A stretch of 64,000 nt of DNA from Spirochaetia bacterium 38H-sp (GCA_039023545.1 JBCHKQ010000002.1:496001-560000), one strand, 5' to 3'; positions 16,436 to 25,492 are shown, numbered from the stretch's first letter. Translations and numbers: made by a program. The notes: generated by a model from the sequence alone, not told the origin.

Positions 16436-18064
16436 TCATTTTATTTCGAGATGAGACCAGTCTACAGAAGACTTAAAATGTATATACCAGAAACCATCTT
16501 CATTAGGAGTTATGGTATGCTGAGCAACCCACAGGTTGGAATAATCCGTACCATTAATATCCAGAAGCTCAATATTCCATGAGTTGATAAACCTTCCCCA
16601 ATTCGCAGTCCTAGAAAAAGCATCAGTTTTCCAAAAAAATTCACCACTGCCATCATAAATCATAGGCAAAGTTATATACTCATAAGGCGGGTGACTTGGG
16701 ACAGGTGTAGTTGGGACAGGTGTAGTTGGGACAGGTGTAGTTGGGACAGGTGTAGTTGGGACAGGTGTAGTTGGGACAGGTGTAGTTGGGACAGGTGTAG
16801 CTTCGCTCTTTGCAGCCATATATGCCGCATGTTCTCTAAAGACAGCAAGTTCCGGAGCTCCGGCCATAACTCCAAACTTAGGATCTACAAGCCTGTCCGT
16901 ATACCACCAGAAAAGACTTCCATCTACATCATACTGCTCAATAGCATCAAAAACTCCTCTCCAAAAAACAAGCCTGTCCGTATCATGGCTGTTCCATTCT
17001 CCAAGCAGAAGGGGTTTGCCGATAACCTTGTGAGCATCATCAACCCAAGCCTTTATCAGAAGCTGTGTTGCCGTAAGCAGATCACTCACTCCATAGTGAG
17101 AAAGAAGCTGCTCTCTGGCCCAATGCTCGGTGGGATACGGATGAGCAGAACAAAAGTCTATATAAGGTGACTGATGGATATAGACAAAGGGATTGCCCTC
17201 ATCACCTCCAAACCCGTACTTGAGTTCATGTCCCTCCAACCCTGTGCCAACCATATGGTTAGGGTCAAGAGCCTTGATAAATGCTGCCATTTCATCAACC
17301 CACGCCCTGAGGTGCTCACCTGGAACGCTCTCCGCCACATCCTGGTAACGTGGCTCATTCATAAGTTCCCATGCAAATATAGTTGGATCATCTTTATAGG
17401 CTATACCCGTATAATGATTGACTCTTGTTACAAAATGCCTAACATAGTTTCTGTACTGTTCTTTACATCCGAGATTGGTAAAAAATATTGCCCGTGCCGC
17501 ATGACTGCCATAGGGAAGACCTTCCCATTTTAATCTCTGGTCTATTCCACCATAGGCCTCCCAATAATTTTCCAGAGTGATTATTATTCTCACACCATGT
17601 CTTCTTGCAGAATCAAGAATGTAGTCAAATAGCATAAACTGAGGTTCACTGTAGACTCCTTTTTCCGGTTCAAAGCCATGCCACACCTCATGGGAAAAGC
17701 CCCATATCCTAAGAACATTGACACCATCTGCTGCAAGATTCTCAAAATGTGCATCTATCCTTGCCTTGTCCATAAATAGACGTTCTATAAGGTCCGTACT
17801 TCCTGTATTACTGCCATCACCAAACGTAAACAAATCATAGGTGTTAGCTCCAGTAACATAAAAGGGTTTTCCATCGAGAATAAAGTTGGTACCTTCTGCA
17901 TAAACAAAACCTGAAGGAACAAAAGAGACTGCTCTTTGTATGTTCATGGACTCTGTATCAGAAAATAAGACCTCCTGAGAACAGGAGACAAATAAGGAAA
18001 GCAGGAATATTATTCCCACAATGTACAGAGATTTTTTCTCTGATAAGTTTAAAAAAATTTTCAT
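16436..18064 (-). CDS. GH5 (subfamily 7-like) endo-beta-mannanase lipoprotein with CBM64-like module
   Basis: This 542-residue secreted lipoprotein has its lipobox Cys at residue 28. The GH5 domain (about 50-415) shows acid/base Glu237 in AWELMNEPR and nucleophile Glu356 in LGEWN, with the FILDGKPFYVTGANTYDL opening typical of GH5_7 mannanases. A (PVPTT)n linker (about 423-457) encoded by seven 15-bp repeats leads to a CBM64-like module (about 460-542) closely matching that of the other mannanase. Ribosome site GGGGAGGTT. Two AAACCGGTTT operators flank its -10 box. Together with ManA it points to mannan use; activity on mannan is inferred from family. Confidence 0.9.
   Translation of the reverse strand: MKIFLNLSEKKSLYIVGIIFLLSLFVSCSQEVLFSDTESMNIQRAVSFVPSGFVYAEGTNFILDGKPFYVTGANTYDLFTFGDGSNTGSTDLIERLFMDKARIDAHFENLAADGVNVLRIWGFSHEVWHGFEPEKGVYSEPQFMLFDYILDSARRHGVRIIITLENYWEAYGGIDQRLKWEGLPYGSHAARAIFFTNLGCKEQYRNYVRHFVTRVNHYTGIAYKDDPTIFAWELMNEPRYQDVAESVPGEHLRAWVDEMAAFIKALDPNHMVGTGLEGHELKYGFGGDEGNPFVYIHQSPYIDFCSAHPYPTEHWAREQLLSHYGVSDLLTATQLLIKAWVDDAHKVIGKPLLLGEWNSHDTDRLVFWRGVFDAIEQYDVDGSLFWWYTDRLVDPKFGVMAGAPELAVFREHAAYMAAKSEATPVPTTPVPTTPVPTTPVPTTPVPTTPVPTTPVPSHPPYEYITLPMIYDGSGEFFWKTDAFSRTANWGRFINSWNIELLDINGTDYSNLWVAQHTITPNEDGFWYIHFKSSVDWSHLEIK
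16696..16800 (-). repeat. Seven perfect 15-bp tandem repeats encoding the Pro-Thr linker
   Basis: Seven exact in-frame copies of a 15-bp unit encode PVPTT repeats. Exact identity, including silent positions, indicates recent expansion or ongoing homogenisation by slippage. Confidence 0.95.
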
Positions 18065-18086
18065 ATAACCTCCCCAATATCCGGAT

Positions 18087-18096
18087 AAACCGGTTT
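18087..18096. promoter_or_regulatory. AAACCGGTTT operator 1 of the GH5_7 gene
   Basis: Perfect 10-bp palindrome over the predicted transcription start. Its centre is exactly 20 bp from that of the second copy, about two helical turns, so two dimers would sit on the same DNA face. Confidence 0.75.
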
Positions 18097-18101
18097 TTAG
18101 G

Positions 18102-18130
18102 ATTTTAAACCGGTTTGTTTATTATGTCAA
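18102..18130 (-). promoter_or_regulatory. Promoter of the GH5_7 mannanase
   Basis: On the minus strand: TTGACA, 17 bp, TAAAAT. One operator fills the spacer and the other the start site, a layout expected for repression. Confidence 0.8.
18107..18116. promoter_or_regulatory. AAACCGGTTT operator 2 of the GH5_7 gene
   Basis: Identical palindrome in the -35/-10 spacer, directly abutting the -10 box. A weaker palindrome of similar form, AAATCGATTT, lies further upstream at 18161-18170. Confidence 0.75.
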
Positions 18131-18235
18131 ATTTCTTTAATAAAAGATTTATACTAAAGTAAATCGATTTCTTGATTTTAACAAAGAAAAATCAGTTGCA
18201 ACCATAAAAACTCTGGAATAATAGGTAAAATATAT

Positions 18236-18275
18236 AAAAAAAGGCAGTGGCTGTTAGGCCACTGCCGTTCGGTAT
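18236..18275 (-). terminator. nifU terminator carrying an ATACCGAAC box (repeat-family copy 8)
   Basis: On the minus strand: ATACCGAAC, then an 8-bp perfect stem (18243-18250 with 18259-18266), then a run of seven T. It ends the nifS-nifU unit. It has the repeat family's 5' box but a T tract instead of the mini-hairpin. Confidence 0.88.
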
Positions 18276-18296
18276 GAGTCTTTTAAAAAACACATA

Positions 18297-18893
18297 TCAA
18301 CCATAGAGGTGTGTAAACTGATGCAAAAGCTCATCTGCCTTGGGTTTGCATTTGCCGCATACAGTGCCTATCTTGGTGTGCTCCTGTAATTCTTCCCATG
18401 TTCTGACGCCGTGGTCACGTACCATGGACTCTATATCCTGCTCAGTTATATTGAGACAGTTGCACACTACTTTTGCAGCCTGTTTTTCTATCTCTCCTTC
18501 GCGACCTGTGCGCTTAAGATAATCCTCTATCGCCGCACGCAGCGCTTTATCTCCAAGAACGGAGCAATGTATTTTATGCTCAGGGAGTCCACCAAGACGC
18601 TCCACAATCTGATCCGGGGTTATCTTATAGGCATCCTTGATGTGCATGCCCTTTACAGCTTCAGACAACATGGATGTAGAAGCAATAGCACTAGCACAGC
18701 CATACGTCTTCCATCTGCAGTCAATAATCATATCATTCTCAACCTTGATAACAACAAGCATCTGGTCGCCACACTGTACATTACCAACAAGCCCCCTGCC
18801 ATCGGGAGAAAACTCATCCTCAGGAACATCTAAAACATTCTTAGGATTCATAAAATGTTCCTGCACAATATCAGAATAAAGCCAATCGCTCAT
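18297..18893 (-). CDS. nifU: NifU-like Fe-S scaffold (IscU domain plus [2Fe-2S] BFD domain)
   Basis: The 198-residue cytoplasmic scaffold assembles Fe-S clusters from sulfur supplied by NifS. The N-terminal IscU domain (about 1-125) has the three cluster cysteines (NVQCGD, YGCASAIA, HCSVLG). The C-terminal BFD-like domain (about 140-195) has the CNC...CGKC cysteines of a stable [2Fe-2S] site. The third, NfuA-like domain of nitrogen-fixation NifU is absent, as in many anaerobes. It follows nifS by 17 bp with its own AAGGAG, and ends at a terminator. PFOR in this window is an obvious client. Confidence 0.92.
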   Translation of the reverse strand: MSDWLYSDIVQEHFMNPKNVLDVPEDEFSPDGRGLVGNVQCGDQMLVVIKVENDMIIDCRWKTYGCASAIASTSMLSEAVKGMHIKDAYKITPDQIVERLGGLPEHKIHCSVLGDKALRAAIEDYLKRTGREGEIEKQAAKVVCNCLNITEQDIESMVRDHGVRTWEELQEHTKIGTVCGKCKPKADELLHQFTHLYG

Positions 18894-18910
18894 AAAAACT
18901 CCTTGTAAAA

Positions 18911-20089
18911 TTATCCGGAATATACAGAAGATATCTTTCTAAGCCTCTCCACGACAGGAGGTAGTACCTCAAGAACATAATCAACATCTTCTTCCGTACT
19001 TGCCCAACCAAGGCTAAAGCGTATGGACCCGTGAGCTCTCTCTGGGTCAGAATCAATAGCAAGAAGAACATGCGACGGATCAAGAGAACCTGAGGCACAG
19101 GCAGAGCCGGTAGAAACAGCAACTCCCATCATATCAAGCCCTAGCAAGATAGCCTCACCCTCAATCCCTCTAAAAGAAACATTGAGAGTACCGGGGAGAC
19201 AATACTCAGGATGCCCGTTTACAATCACATCCTTTATATTCTCCTCAATCCCCTGCCTCAATTTCTCGCGCAGAGCCCACAGTCTGGAAGACTCCTCTCC
19301 CAGTTTCTCCTGAGCAATCTCACAAGCCTTACCAAGTCCGGCAATCCCCTGAGTATTATACGTACCCGCACGTTTACCATGCTCCTGATGACCACCATGT
19401 ATAAAAGTACAAAAAGGAGTACCCTTTCTCACGTACAGAACACCAACCCCCTTGGGACCGCCGATCTTATGAGCAGAAAAACTAAGATAATCCACATCGA
19501 GTTCTTTTACAGACACAGGAACCTTACCCACAGCCTGCACCGCATCTGTATGAAAAAGAGCACCCTTCTTATGTGCAATACTTGCAGCAGCCTTAATATC
19601 CTGCAAAGTACCAATCTCATTATTTGCCATCATAAGAGACACAAGAGCAGTATCGGACGTAACAAGCTCATCCAGTTTATCAAGATCAAACCTGCCATAA
19701 GAATCCACAGATACATACGACACAGAAATACCCGTATGCTCAAGAAACCGCGCAGTAGACAAGATACTAGGATGCTCGATAACAGATGTGACAACAGAAG
19801 AACGCCCCAGAGAAGCACAAGAACAAGAAGAACTCCCACAGGAGAACATCTTGAGTACGCTATTATTACTCTCAGACCCGCCACCAGTAAAAACAATCTC
19901 CTCCGGCTCAGCCCCTATAAGACGTGCAACAGCCTTTCTAGCACCCTCAACCAGAGCAGAAGCCTCCCTACCAAAGCCATGGAGACTGGACGCATTACCA
20001 AAAACATCCAGAGCATCCATAAGAACATCCCGCACCTCTGGCAAAACAGGCGTTGTGGCATTATAATCCATATAAACTCGTTTTTTCAT
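18911..20089 (-). CDS. nifS: Cysteine desulfurase, NifS/IscS type
   Basis: This PLP enzyme of 392 residues removes sulfur from cysteine and passes it to NifU. Recognisable are MDYNATTP at the N terminus, the GGGSESNN substrate loop, HTDAVQAVGK, the PLP lysine in SFSAHKIGGPKG, and the persulfide cysteine in SACASGSL. The start at 20089 matches the family N terminus. The frame runs 13 residues further upstream with another possible ATG at 20101, and neither start has a strong ribosome site. It is the first gene of the nifS-nifU unit. Confidence 0.92.
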   Translation of the reverse strand: MKKRVYMDYNATTPVLPEVRDVLMDALDVFGNASSLHGFGREASALVEGARKAVARLIGAEPEEIVFTGGGSESNNSVLKMFSCGSSSCSCASLGRSSVVTSVIEHPSILSTARFLEHTGISVSYVSVDSYGRFDLDKLDELVTSDTALVSLMMANNEIGTLQDIKAAASIAHKKGALFHTDAVQAVGKVPVSVKELDVDYLSFSAHKIGGPKGVGVLYVRKGTPFCTFIHGGHQEHGKRAGTYNTQGIAGLGKACEIAQEKLGEESSRLWALREKLRQGIEENIKDVIVNGHPEYCLPGTLNVSFRGIEGEAILLGLDMMGVAVSTGSACASGSLDPSHVLLAIDSDPERAHGSIRFSLGWASTEEDVDYVLEVLPPVVERLRKISSVYSG

Positions 20090-20184
20090 CCCAAAACCCA
20101 TAAAAATAAGATAGACAAAAATTATCAAATAAAATGCTTATAGTAAAGTAGACAAAATTAATAAACTATACAAATAATAAAAAA

Positions 20185-20254
20185 ATACCGAACGGAGTCC
20201 CTGCACCATACAGAGAAAAACAAGCAGCACGGTGCAGGGACTCCTGCCTGCGGC
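20185..20254 (+). repeat. ACCGAAC two-hairpin repeat, copy 9
   Basis: The best preserved copy: ATACCGAACG, a perfect 14-bp stem (20194-20207 with 20231-20244, 23-base loop), then GCC-TGC-GGC. It lies between divergent nifS and the MFS gene. Confidence 0.95.
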
Positions 20255-20268
20255 GCAAAATAAAATCA

Positions 20269-20297
20269 TTGATTCTCGTATTAGAATACATTATCAT
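20269..20297 (+). promoter_or_regulatory. Promoter of the MFS gene, leaderless type
   Basis: TTGATT, 17 bp, TATCAT. Only 5 bp separate the -10 box from the ATG at 20303, and no Shine-Dalgarno is present. Confidence 0.55.
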
Positions 20298-20302
20298 GGC
20301 CT

Positions 20303-21550
20303 ATGGCAACGGACATAGAAAAAACAATCAGACAAGACCCCAACATAAGAAAATTCTGCTTCTACGGATTCTTTAAAAACCTAAAGTTTTTTGAACCTTA
20401 TTTATACCTCTATCTTATCAATCAGGGATTTTCCTTTTTTCTTATAGGAACACTGTTTTCCATACAAGAAGCAATAGTATACCTCATGGAAATCCCATCC
20501 GGAGTATTTGCCGACAATTATGGAAAAAAAACAGCTCTGATTATAGCATTCTCGTTTTACATAGCATCATTTGCAGGCTTTTTCTTTATAAAAAACTTTG
20601 CAATCGCAGTAATAGCCATAAGCCTTTATGCGCTGGGAGAAGCATTTCGCTCGGGAACACACAAAGCACTAATATACAATTACCTTGAGCATAAAAACTG
20701 GTTTGAATACAAAACACTTGTCTACGGCAGAACACGCTCTTTTTCTCTCATAGGCTCAGCACTATCCGCAATACTATCCATAGCATTTATAATAGGACTC
20801 CCATCCGTAAAGTGGCTTTTTTTGCTATCAATCCTCCCCTACCTCATAGATGCGCTGCTTGTCATAAGCTACCCGCAATACCTTGACGAAAAACAAAGAA
20901 CTAAATTTTCCGCATCAGGACTGATAAAAGATACATTTTTACACCTAAAAAAAATAATAAAAAGAAAAAAACTTCTCCGAGTCCTTATCAACTCCGCACA
21001 ATTTGACGCATCGTTTAAAGTAACAAAAGACTACATACAGCCAATATTAAAGACCATGATAATGGCAAGCCCAATTATGCTGTTTCCCTTCTTAGAAAAA
21101 GAACAAAACATAAAAGCCATACTTGGAATAACCTATGCTCTCTTCTACATATTTAGTGCAGCAGCATCAAGAAACATATATAAGCTTACTAAAAAAACTA
21201 GCTCCGTCAATCTCTTAAACACAGGATACCTGATCCTTGCAATCCTCATGGCAATAACAGCACTAATAATAAAGCTCAATATAGTCATATTGATACCTAT
21301 CCTATTCTTTGCCCTTTACATAGTAAAAAATGCAAGGCGACCAATAATAGTAGATGTTCTTGGCGATATAATAGAAAAAACAGAGCGCGCAACAGTCTTA
21401 TCCGTAGACAGCCAGCTAAGATCCATTGCCATGGTCGTATTATCTCCCCTGTTTGGACTCATTGCAGATACTGCAGGACTCTCAGGTGCATTTATAATAC
21501 TTGGAGCACTTCTTATACTCCTGTACCCCGTAATAAGCTGCAGAAAATAG
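20303..21550 (+). CDS. Major facilitator superfamily transporter
   Basis: The 415-residue protein has about twelve membrane helices. The loop between helices 2 and 3 has the MFS motif (IPSGVFADNYGKKTALI), and helix 4 follows an ALGEAFRSGTHKALIY segment common in drug/H+ antiporter-like members. The substrate cannot be told. The ATG has no ribosome site and lies 5 bp after a good -10 box, so it may be leaderless. An earlier in-frame ATG would fall inside the -10 box. It stands alone, convergent with the next gene. Confidence 0.8.
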   Translation: MATDIEKTIRQDPNIRKFCFYGFFKNLKFFEPYLYLYLINQGFSFFLIGTLFSIQEAIVYLMEIPSGVFADNYGKKTALIIAFSFYIASFAGFFFIKNFAIAVIAISLYALGEAFRSGTHKALIYNYLEHKNWFEYKTLVYGRTRSFSLIGSALSAILSIAFIIGLPSVKWLFLLSILPYLIDALLVISYPQYLDEKQRTKFSASGLIKDTFLHLKKIIKRKKLLRVLINSAQFDASFKVTKDYIQPILKTMIMASPIMLFPFLEKEQNIKAILGITYALFYIFSAAASRNIYKLTKKTSSVNLLNTGYLILAILMAITALIIKLNIVILIPILFFALYIVKNARRPIIVDVLGDIIEKTERATVLSVDSQLRSIAMVVLSPLFGLIADTAGLSGAFIILGALLILLYPVISCRK

Positions 21551-21698
21551 CACTACAATATTGCAGCCATAGAACGCATCAGAATTATTTATATACTATA
21601 GAAATACAGTGCGGCTTTTGCACAAAACCAATGATACAAAAAAAGAAGAACAACCTGTCCTTCCTCCATTTTTTTTCAAAAAAATATACAAATAACTA

Positions 21699-22694
21699 CT
21701 ACATTCCCCTATCAAAGTATTCGCGTATTTTTTTATGAAGATGAACATAAGCAATAGAAAATATAATTTGAAACAACGGCAAAATAGCAGCAGGTATGGC
21801 CACCATAGCAGAAAAGGCAAGCATGGCAATAGCAATAGCAGTACCATTATTCTTACCAGTACTTAAAAAGGCAATAGCCATATGCTCCTTATAATCTATT
21901 TTAAAAAGTTTATTGACTACAGTCATAAGAGGAAACATAATTGCAAGATATATCAATGTTACAAAAGCAAGATTAACAACAACAGTCCAGTTCTTAAACA
22001 GTACCGGAGCCTTTAGCATAAAGATAAGAGTGACCATAAAAAGCATTGTTATCATGCTTATAAAAGAAAACAGAGGTTTAATCTTCTTAAATCCATTTTC
22101 CCCCTTACTCTTTATAATGATCCTTCTAGTTATATCACCCGCAAACATTGGCACTATAAGCACAAGGACTACTGTCTTCAACAACAAACCAAGAGGAATA
22201 GCAATATTATAAGCCTTCCCTAAGATATGTATAAAGAAAGGCAAGAAAATTGGAATAAGGACAAAAATAAACCCCATTGCAACAGTAGCTATCTCCAAAC
22301 CACCTTCCACAAGACCGGTATAACCAAGACTCATAGACGAGCCGGGTATCAACATAACCAGCATAAAACCAAGCGCTATCTCCTGGTCATGGATAAACAA
22401 TTTTACAAGTAAAATACTAATCAAAGGAGTAATAACAAAATTATATAGAACAGTCATAATGATTGGCTTAGGCTTCTTTAAGACACCGGGAATCTTTTCT
22501 AGATTAAGATTAATCATCATGGGATATATCATCATAAAAACAAAAACAGTAATCAAAACACTCAAAACAGATTTGTTAGCCACAACAAACCCGGGAAAAA
22601 GCACTCCCAATGACCATCCCACTGCTATGGATAAAAGAGCATACCACATAAGATTCTTCTTAAGATGTTCTGTCAATCTCTGTATCATATCCAT
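21699..22694 (-). CDS. Bile acid:sodium symporter/ACR3-superfamily permease
   Basis: The 331-residue protein has about ten membrane helices and the superfamily fold pattern, with inverted repeats ending in crossed helices. The STGKNNGTAIAIA segment near residue 275 and PGSSMSLGYTGL near 125 resemble arsenite permeases and their uncharacterised relatives. There is no arsR or arsC next to it, so arsenite export is only one option. Start is at the ATG following AAGGATGATGAT. It overlaps no other gene, and the flanking intergenic DNA shows no regulator site I recognise. Confidence 0.7.
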   Translation of the reverse strand: MDMIQRLTEHLKKNLMWYALLSIAVGWSLGVLFPGFVVANKSVLSVLITVFVFMMIYPMMINLNLEKIPGVLKKPKPIIMTVLYNFVITPLISILLVKLFIHDQEIALGFMLVMLIPGSSMSLGYTGLVEGGLEIATVAMGFIFVLIPIFLPFFIHILGKAYNIAIPLGLLLKTVVLVLIVPMFAGDITRRIIIKSKGENGFKKIKPLFSFISMITMLFMVTLIFMLKAPVLFKNWTVVVNLAFVTLIYLAIMFPLMTVVNKLFKIDYKEHMAIAFLSTGKNNGTAIAIAMLAFSAMVAIPAAILPLFQIIFSIAYVHLHKKIREYFDRGM

Positions 22695-22930
22695 ATCATC
22701 ATCCTTACGCTTAATTCAAAACAATAAGATAGTTTCATTATTTCAGAATATAGCAACAATAATAATATATGTCAAACCTTATATATCTTTTTGCCTATTG
22801 CCACAAAAACCTCATACGCATAGTTATATAGAATTATTTGCAAAACAATTTTAAAAAGCAAAGTGAAAATTATACCCAGCAGAGGAACAATTAGTTCTCC
22901 ATCATAAGCTTACCCAGCTAGACACAGAAG

Positions 22931-24136
22931 TTATCTCATACTCCTTACAAACTCTGATGCTGCAACATATTTATCCACAAAACTTACAAGATACCCCTCT
23001 CGTGTTATGGGAGGAATAACAGTGAGCGGCCACATGTGTCTTATTATAATATCTCGTTCTATCTTCCCTATATAAGGGAAATCCTTTTTTGCATTTTTAT
23101 ATGATATTGTAGGATGAGAAAAACCGTGAGGAAGAGAGCTTTGTTTTGCCCCCCACTTCTTCCAATCATAGAAAAAATAATCATGCAGAAGAGCACCCTG
23201 CACTGTCTCTTTAAGCCTCAGATTCATCCTTCTGGCAAAAAGATAAGAGACCCACGCAACCTTTAGATTGTGCTGGTAAATGCTTTTTCCATGATGGTTT
23301 ATTGATTTTATCCGTCTGTATTTCTCAGTCTCTGTAATCTCGGAAGCAAGCTTTCTAAACTCTTTGTAAAGCCCGTACCTGCTTTGTCTATCCATTGTCT
23401 TAAAAACCTTTTTGTTTACGCTGTCTCTTATGGCAAATATGATATTCTTATCTATCCTCGCCGGTTTAAGCAATTCTGCAAGGTTTTTTCTCAAAAAGCC
23501 AAAAGCCCTCGCAGGTCTTAGCATCCTAGCAAGCTCCATATCGGAAAGGTTGCTGAGAATAGATTTTATGACTTGAGTTGTTTTTTCAACACTCACAGCC
23601 TTTCTAAGTTCTATGATAAGAGAGGCAAATCTCTTATAAAGCTTAAAAGAATAAACAGTATCGACTGCAATGTAGACATAGAACAAAACAAGTATAATAA
23701 GAGCTGTATCCTGCTGTACGGAGCGCAACAATTCTGTAAAAAACGGTTGTATTATCTCAATCTCTGCAAAAGAAAGGATAGCCCAAAAGGAGCTAAAAAG
23801 GAGACAAACCCTACCGTTGATGTTGAGCGGAAAATTGGAATAATCCCAGAATTTAAGACCAAACGTTTTTTCTATTATATAGGAAGTAAAATATTCCAGA
23901 GATGTGGCTATAAGAGTAAAAATAAAAATCCTTATTCCAAAGGGTAAAAACAAAAGGCTGTCGTTTACAAGCAGGATAAATACGGCTCCAAATCCGTATA
24001 TAGGGATAAAAGGCCCGTATAAGGAACCTGAGTTTATAAGGGTTTTTGTTGTGATACTCCTGTAAGCGGACTCTATTATCCATCCCAGAAAGGAGTATAG
24101 CATAAAATAAAACGCAAGGCTTTCCAACTCATGCAT
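22931..24136 (-). CDS. Fusion of a CmpB-type (ABC-transporter type IV-like) membrane domain with an HD phosphohydrolase domain
   Basis: Residues 1-190 form about five helices matching the putative ABC-transporter type IV (CmpB) family (FLGWIIESAYRS, SGSLYGPFIPIYGFG, SLEYFTSYIIEKTFGLKFWDYS). Residues about 280-401 form a metal-dependent HD domain with HN at the first ligand, LLHDY for the HD pair, IRHMWP for the fourth-helix His and FVDKYVA for the final Asp. The two families usually occur as separate proteins, so this is a membrane-tethered HD enzyme whose nucleotide substrate is unknown. No clear Shine-Dalgarno precedes the ATG. Function is not established. Confidence 0.75.
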   Translation of the reverse strand: MHELESLAFYFMLYSFLGWIIESAYRSITTKTLINSGSLYGPFIPIYGFGAVFILLVNDSLLFLPFGIRIFIFTLIATSLEYFTSYIIEKTFGLKFWDYSNFPLNINGRVCLLFSSFWAILSFAEIEIIQPFFTELLRSVQQDTALIILVLFYVYIAVDTVYSFKLYKRFASLIIELRKAVSVEKTTQVIKSILSNLSDMELARMLRPARAFGFLRKNLAELLKPARIDKNIIFAIRDSVNKKVFKTMDRQSRYGLYKEFRKLASEITETEKYRRIKSINHHGKSIYQHNLKVAWVSYLFARRMNLRLKETVQGALLHDYFFYDWKKWGAKQSSLPHGFSHPTISYKNAKKDFPYIGKIERDIIIRHMWPLTVIPPITREGYLVSFVDKYVAASEFVRSMR

Positions 24137-24237
24137 GCGTAAAAAATAATATGGTATCTTAACATCATCAACTCTTTTTTTTACAAAAACACAGAAGGCA
24201 TATCTGTAAAAACGAGCATAATCTTTTCCCTGTATTC

Positions 24238-24309
24238 GCCACAGGCAGGCAGAGAGGCGTATATCTCACCTGTTTTTCTTAATAAGGGCGCATTTCTGCC
24301 GTTAGGTAT
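24238..24309 (-). repeat. ACCGAAC repeat, degenerate copy 10
   Basis: Minus-strand relic. The box reads ATACCTAACG, the long stem is decayed, and the GCC-TGT-GGC mini-hairpin survives. It lies downstream of the xylanase gene. Confidence 0.65.
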
Positions 24310-24310
24310 A

Positions 24311-24340
24311 AAAAATGCTCCCCTTAAAACAGGGGAGCAT
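24311..24340 (-). terminator. Terminator of the GH10 xylanase gene
   Basis: ATGCTCCCC pairs with GGGGAGCAT around an 8-base loop, and on the minus strand a run of T follows. It is 20 bp past the stop codon. Confidence 0.88.
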
Positions 24341-24359
24341 AAAATGCTAGAAGGCAACC

Positions 24360-25391
24360 TTACTTTTTATTTTTCTCAGCATACTCTGCAAGTATTTTGC
24401 CCATGCTGATATATAGCTCTTTGGGCTTAAGCTGTCTGTCAAAGGGATGGGCGCTTCCGTAGCCGGGAAAAGTGCCTGGAACCCAGCTATTGGCATCGGT
24501 GTATCCCCACATTACAAAACAGGAGACCTTTTCTTCCAGTGCAATCCTAAGCAGCTTCTCATAGATCTCTTTCTGCAACTTTTCCTTCTGTGGTGTCATA
24601 GGCATTTTTACCCTGACATCGATCTCAGTAAAAGAAACAGTGAGTCCAAGGTCATAAAACCTGTGTATATTCTTACGCAATGCCTGCTCATTAAGAGGAT
24701 AGTCCGTGCTGAGATGCAACTGAAAACCCACACCATCTATAGGCACTCCGCGCTCAACCATGCCCTTTACAAAGTTATAAAAACCATCACCTTTAATAGT
24801 TCCAGCATACTCATTGCTATAGTCATTGAGAATAAGTTTAACAGACGGATCCGTTTCCTTTGCAATCCGGAAAGCGATATCCGCATAGTCAGGCCCTATA
24901 GTGTCAAGCCAGACCGTTTTCCTAAGCCCGCCTGTCTCATCATCTATAATCTCATTACAAACATCATATTCATAAAATTTTCCCTTATATCGTGTTAGGA
25001 CCTGGGTTATGGTATCCTCAATCACCTTGATACCTTCCTCACGCGTACGGATATTGCGTGCAAAAGCCGGCAACTGATTATGCCAGATAAAAGTATGACC
25101 GCGCAACTTCATACCCTTCTCAGTTGCAGCCTCGACAAAATCGTCAACAGGATTCCAGTTCCAGAAACGCGGATTGGGCCTCAGATTTTCCAGCTTCATG
25201 ATATTCTCTGTTACAACAATATTAAAGTTATCCTCTATCAACTTGGATGCAACAGGGTCAAAGAGGTCGCTAGAACGCACAGCAACACCGAAAAGAAGCC
25301 CATTTTTATCGGCAAGGCTTCTCATATTCTCCTCACAAGATACAAATAAAAACCCTACTAACAGAAGTAGCAATACTACTCTCTTTCTCAT
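24360..25391 (-). CDS. GH10 endo-beta-1,4-xylanase lipoprotein
   Basis: The 343-residue secreted lipoprotein has a signal peptide ending at lipobox Cys19 and a single GH10 barrel. Catalytic residues are acid/base Glu147 in YDVCNEII and nucleophile Glu256 in VSFTEIDVR; the -1 subsite motif GHTFIWHNQLP is intact. The usual WDVVNE is YDVCNE here, a mild departure. It cleaves xylan backbone outside the cell. The start at 25391 has AAGGAG and begins the signal peptide, while the longer frame adds 16 implausible residues. No binding module is attached, unlike the two mannanases, and the AAACCGGTTT operator is absent. Confidence 0.92.
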   Translation of the reverse strand: MRKRVVLLLLLVGFLFVSCEENMRSLADKNGLLFGVAVRSSDLFDPVASKLIEDNFNIVVTENIMKLENLRPNPRFWNWNPVDDFVEAATEKGMKLRGHTFIWHNQLPAFARNIRTREEGIKVIEDTITQVLTRYKGKFYEYDVCNEIIDDETGGLRKTVWLDTIGPDYADIAFRIAKETDPSVKLILNDYSNEYAGTIKGDGFYNFVKGMVERGVPIDGVGFQLHLSTDYPLNEQALRKNIHRFYDLGLTVSFTEIDVRVKMPMTPQKEKLQKEIYEKLLRIALEEKVSCFVMWGYTDANSWVPGTFPGYGSAHPFDRQLKPKELYISMGKILAEYAEKNKK

Positions 25392-25443
25392 AGAATACTC
25401 CTTGTTTTTATTATACACATTTCCTGCATATCTATGCAAAAAT

Positions 25444-25472
25444 ATGATAAATCAACATCTTTATAAAGTCAA
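25444..25472 (-). promoter_or_regulatory. Promoter of the GH10 xylanase
   Basis: Minus strand: TTGACT, 17 bp, TATCAT, about 50 bp upstream of the start codon. Confidence 0.65.
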
Positions 25473-25492
25473 TTAAAAAAGATAAATTATCA

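Noticed and set aside
16696-16800. 15-bp tandem repeats as a CRISPR-like array
   Set aside because: The repeats are contiguous without spacers, in frame, and encode the Pro-Thr linker of a mannanase. The complementary-strand open frame is a shadow.
19211-20143. 310-residue open frame opposite nifS
   Set aside because: It is the antisense shadow of nifS. It has no ribosome site and a composition unlike real proteins.
21551-21698. Structured RNA between the MFS and permease genes
   Set aside because: Only weak, short complementarities are visible; nothing exceeds what AT-rich intergenic DNA would show.
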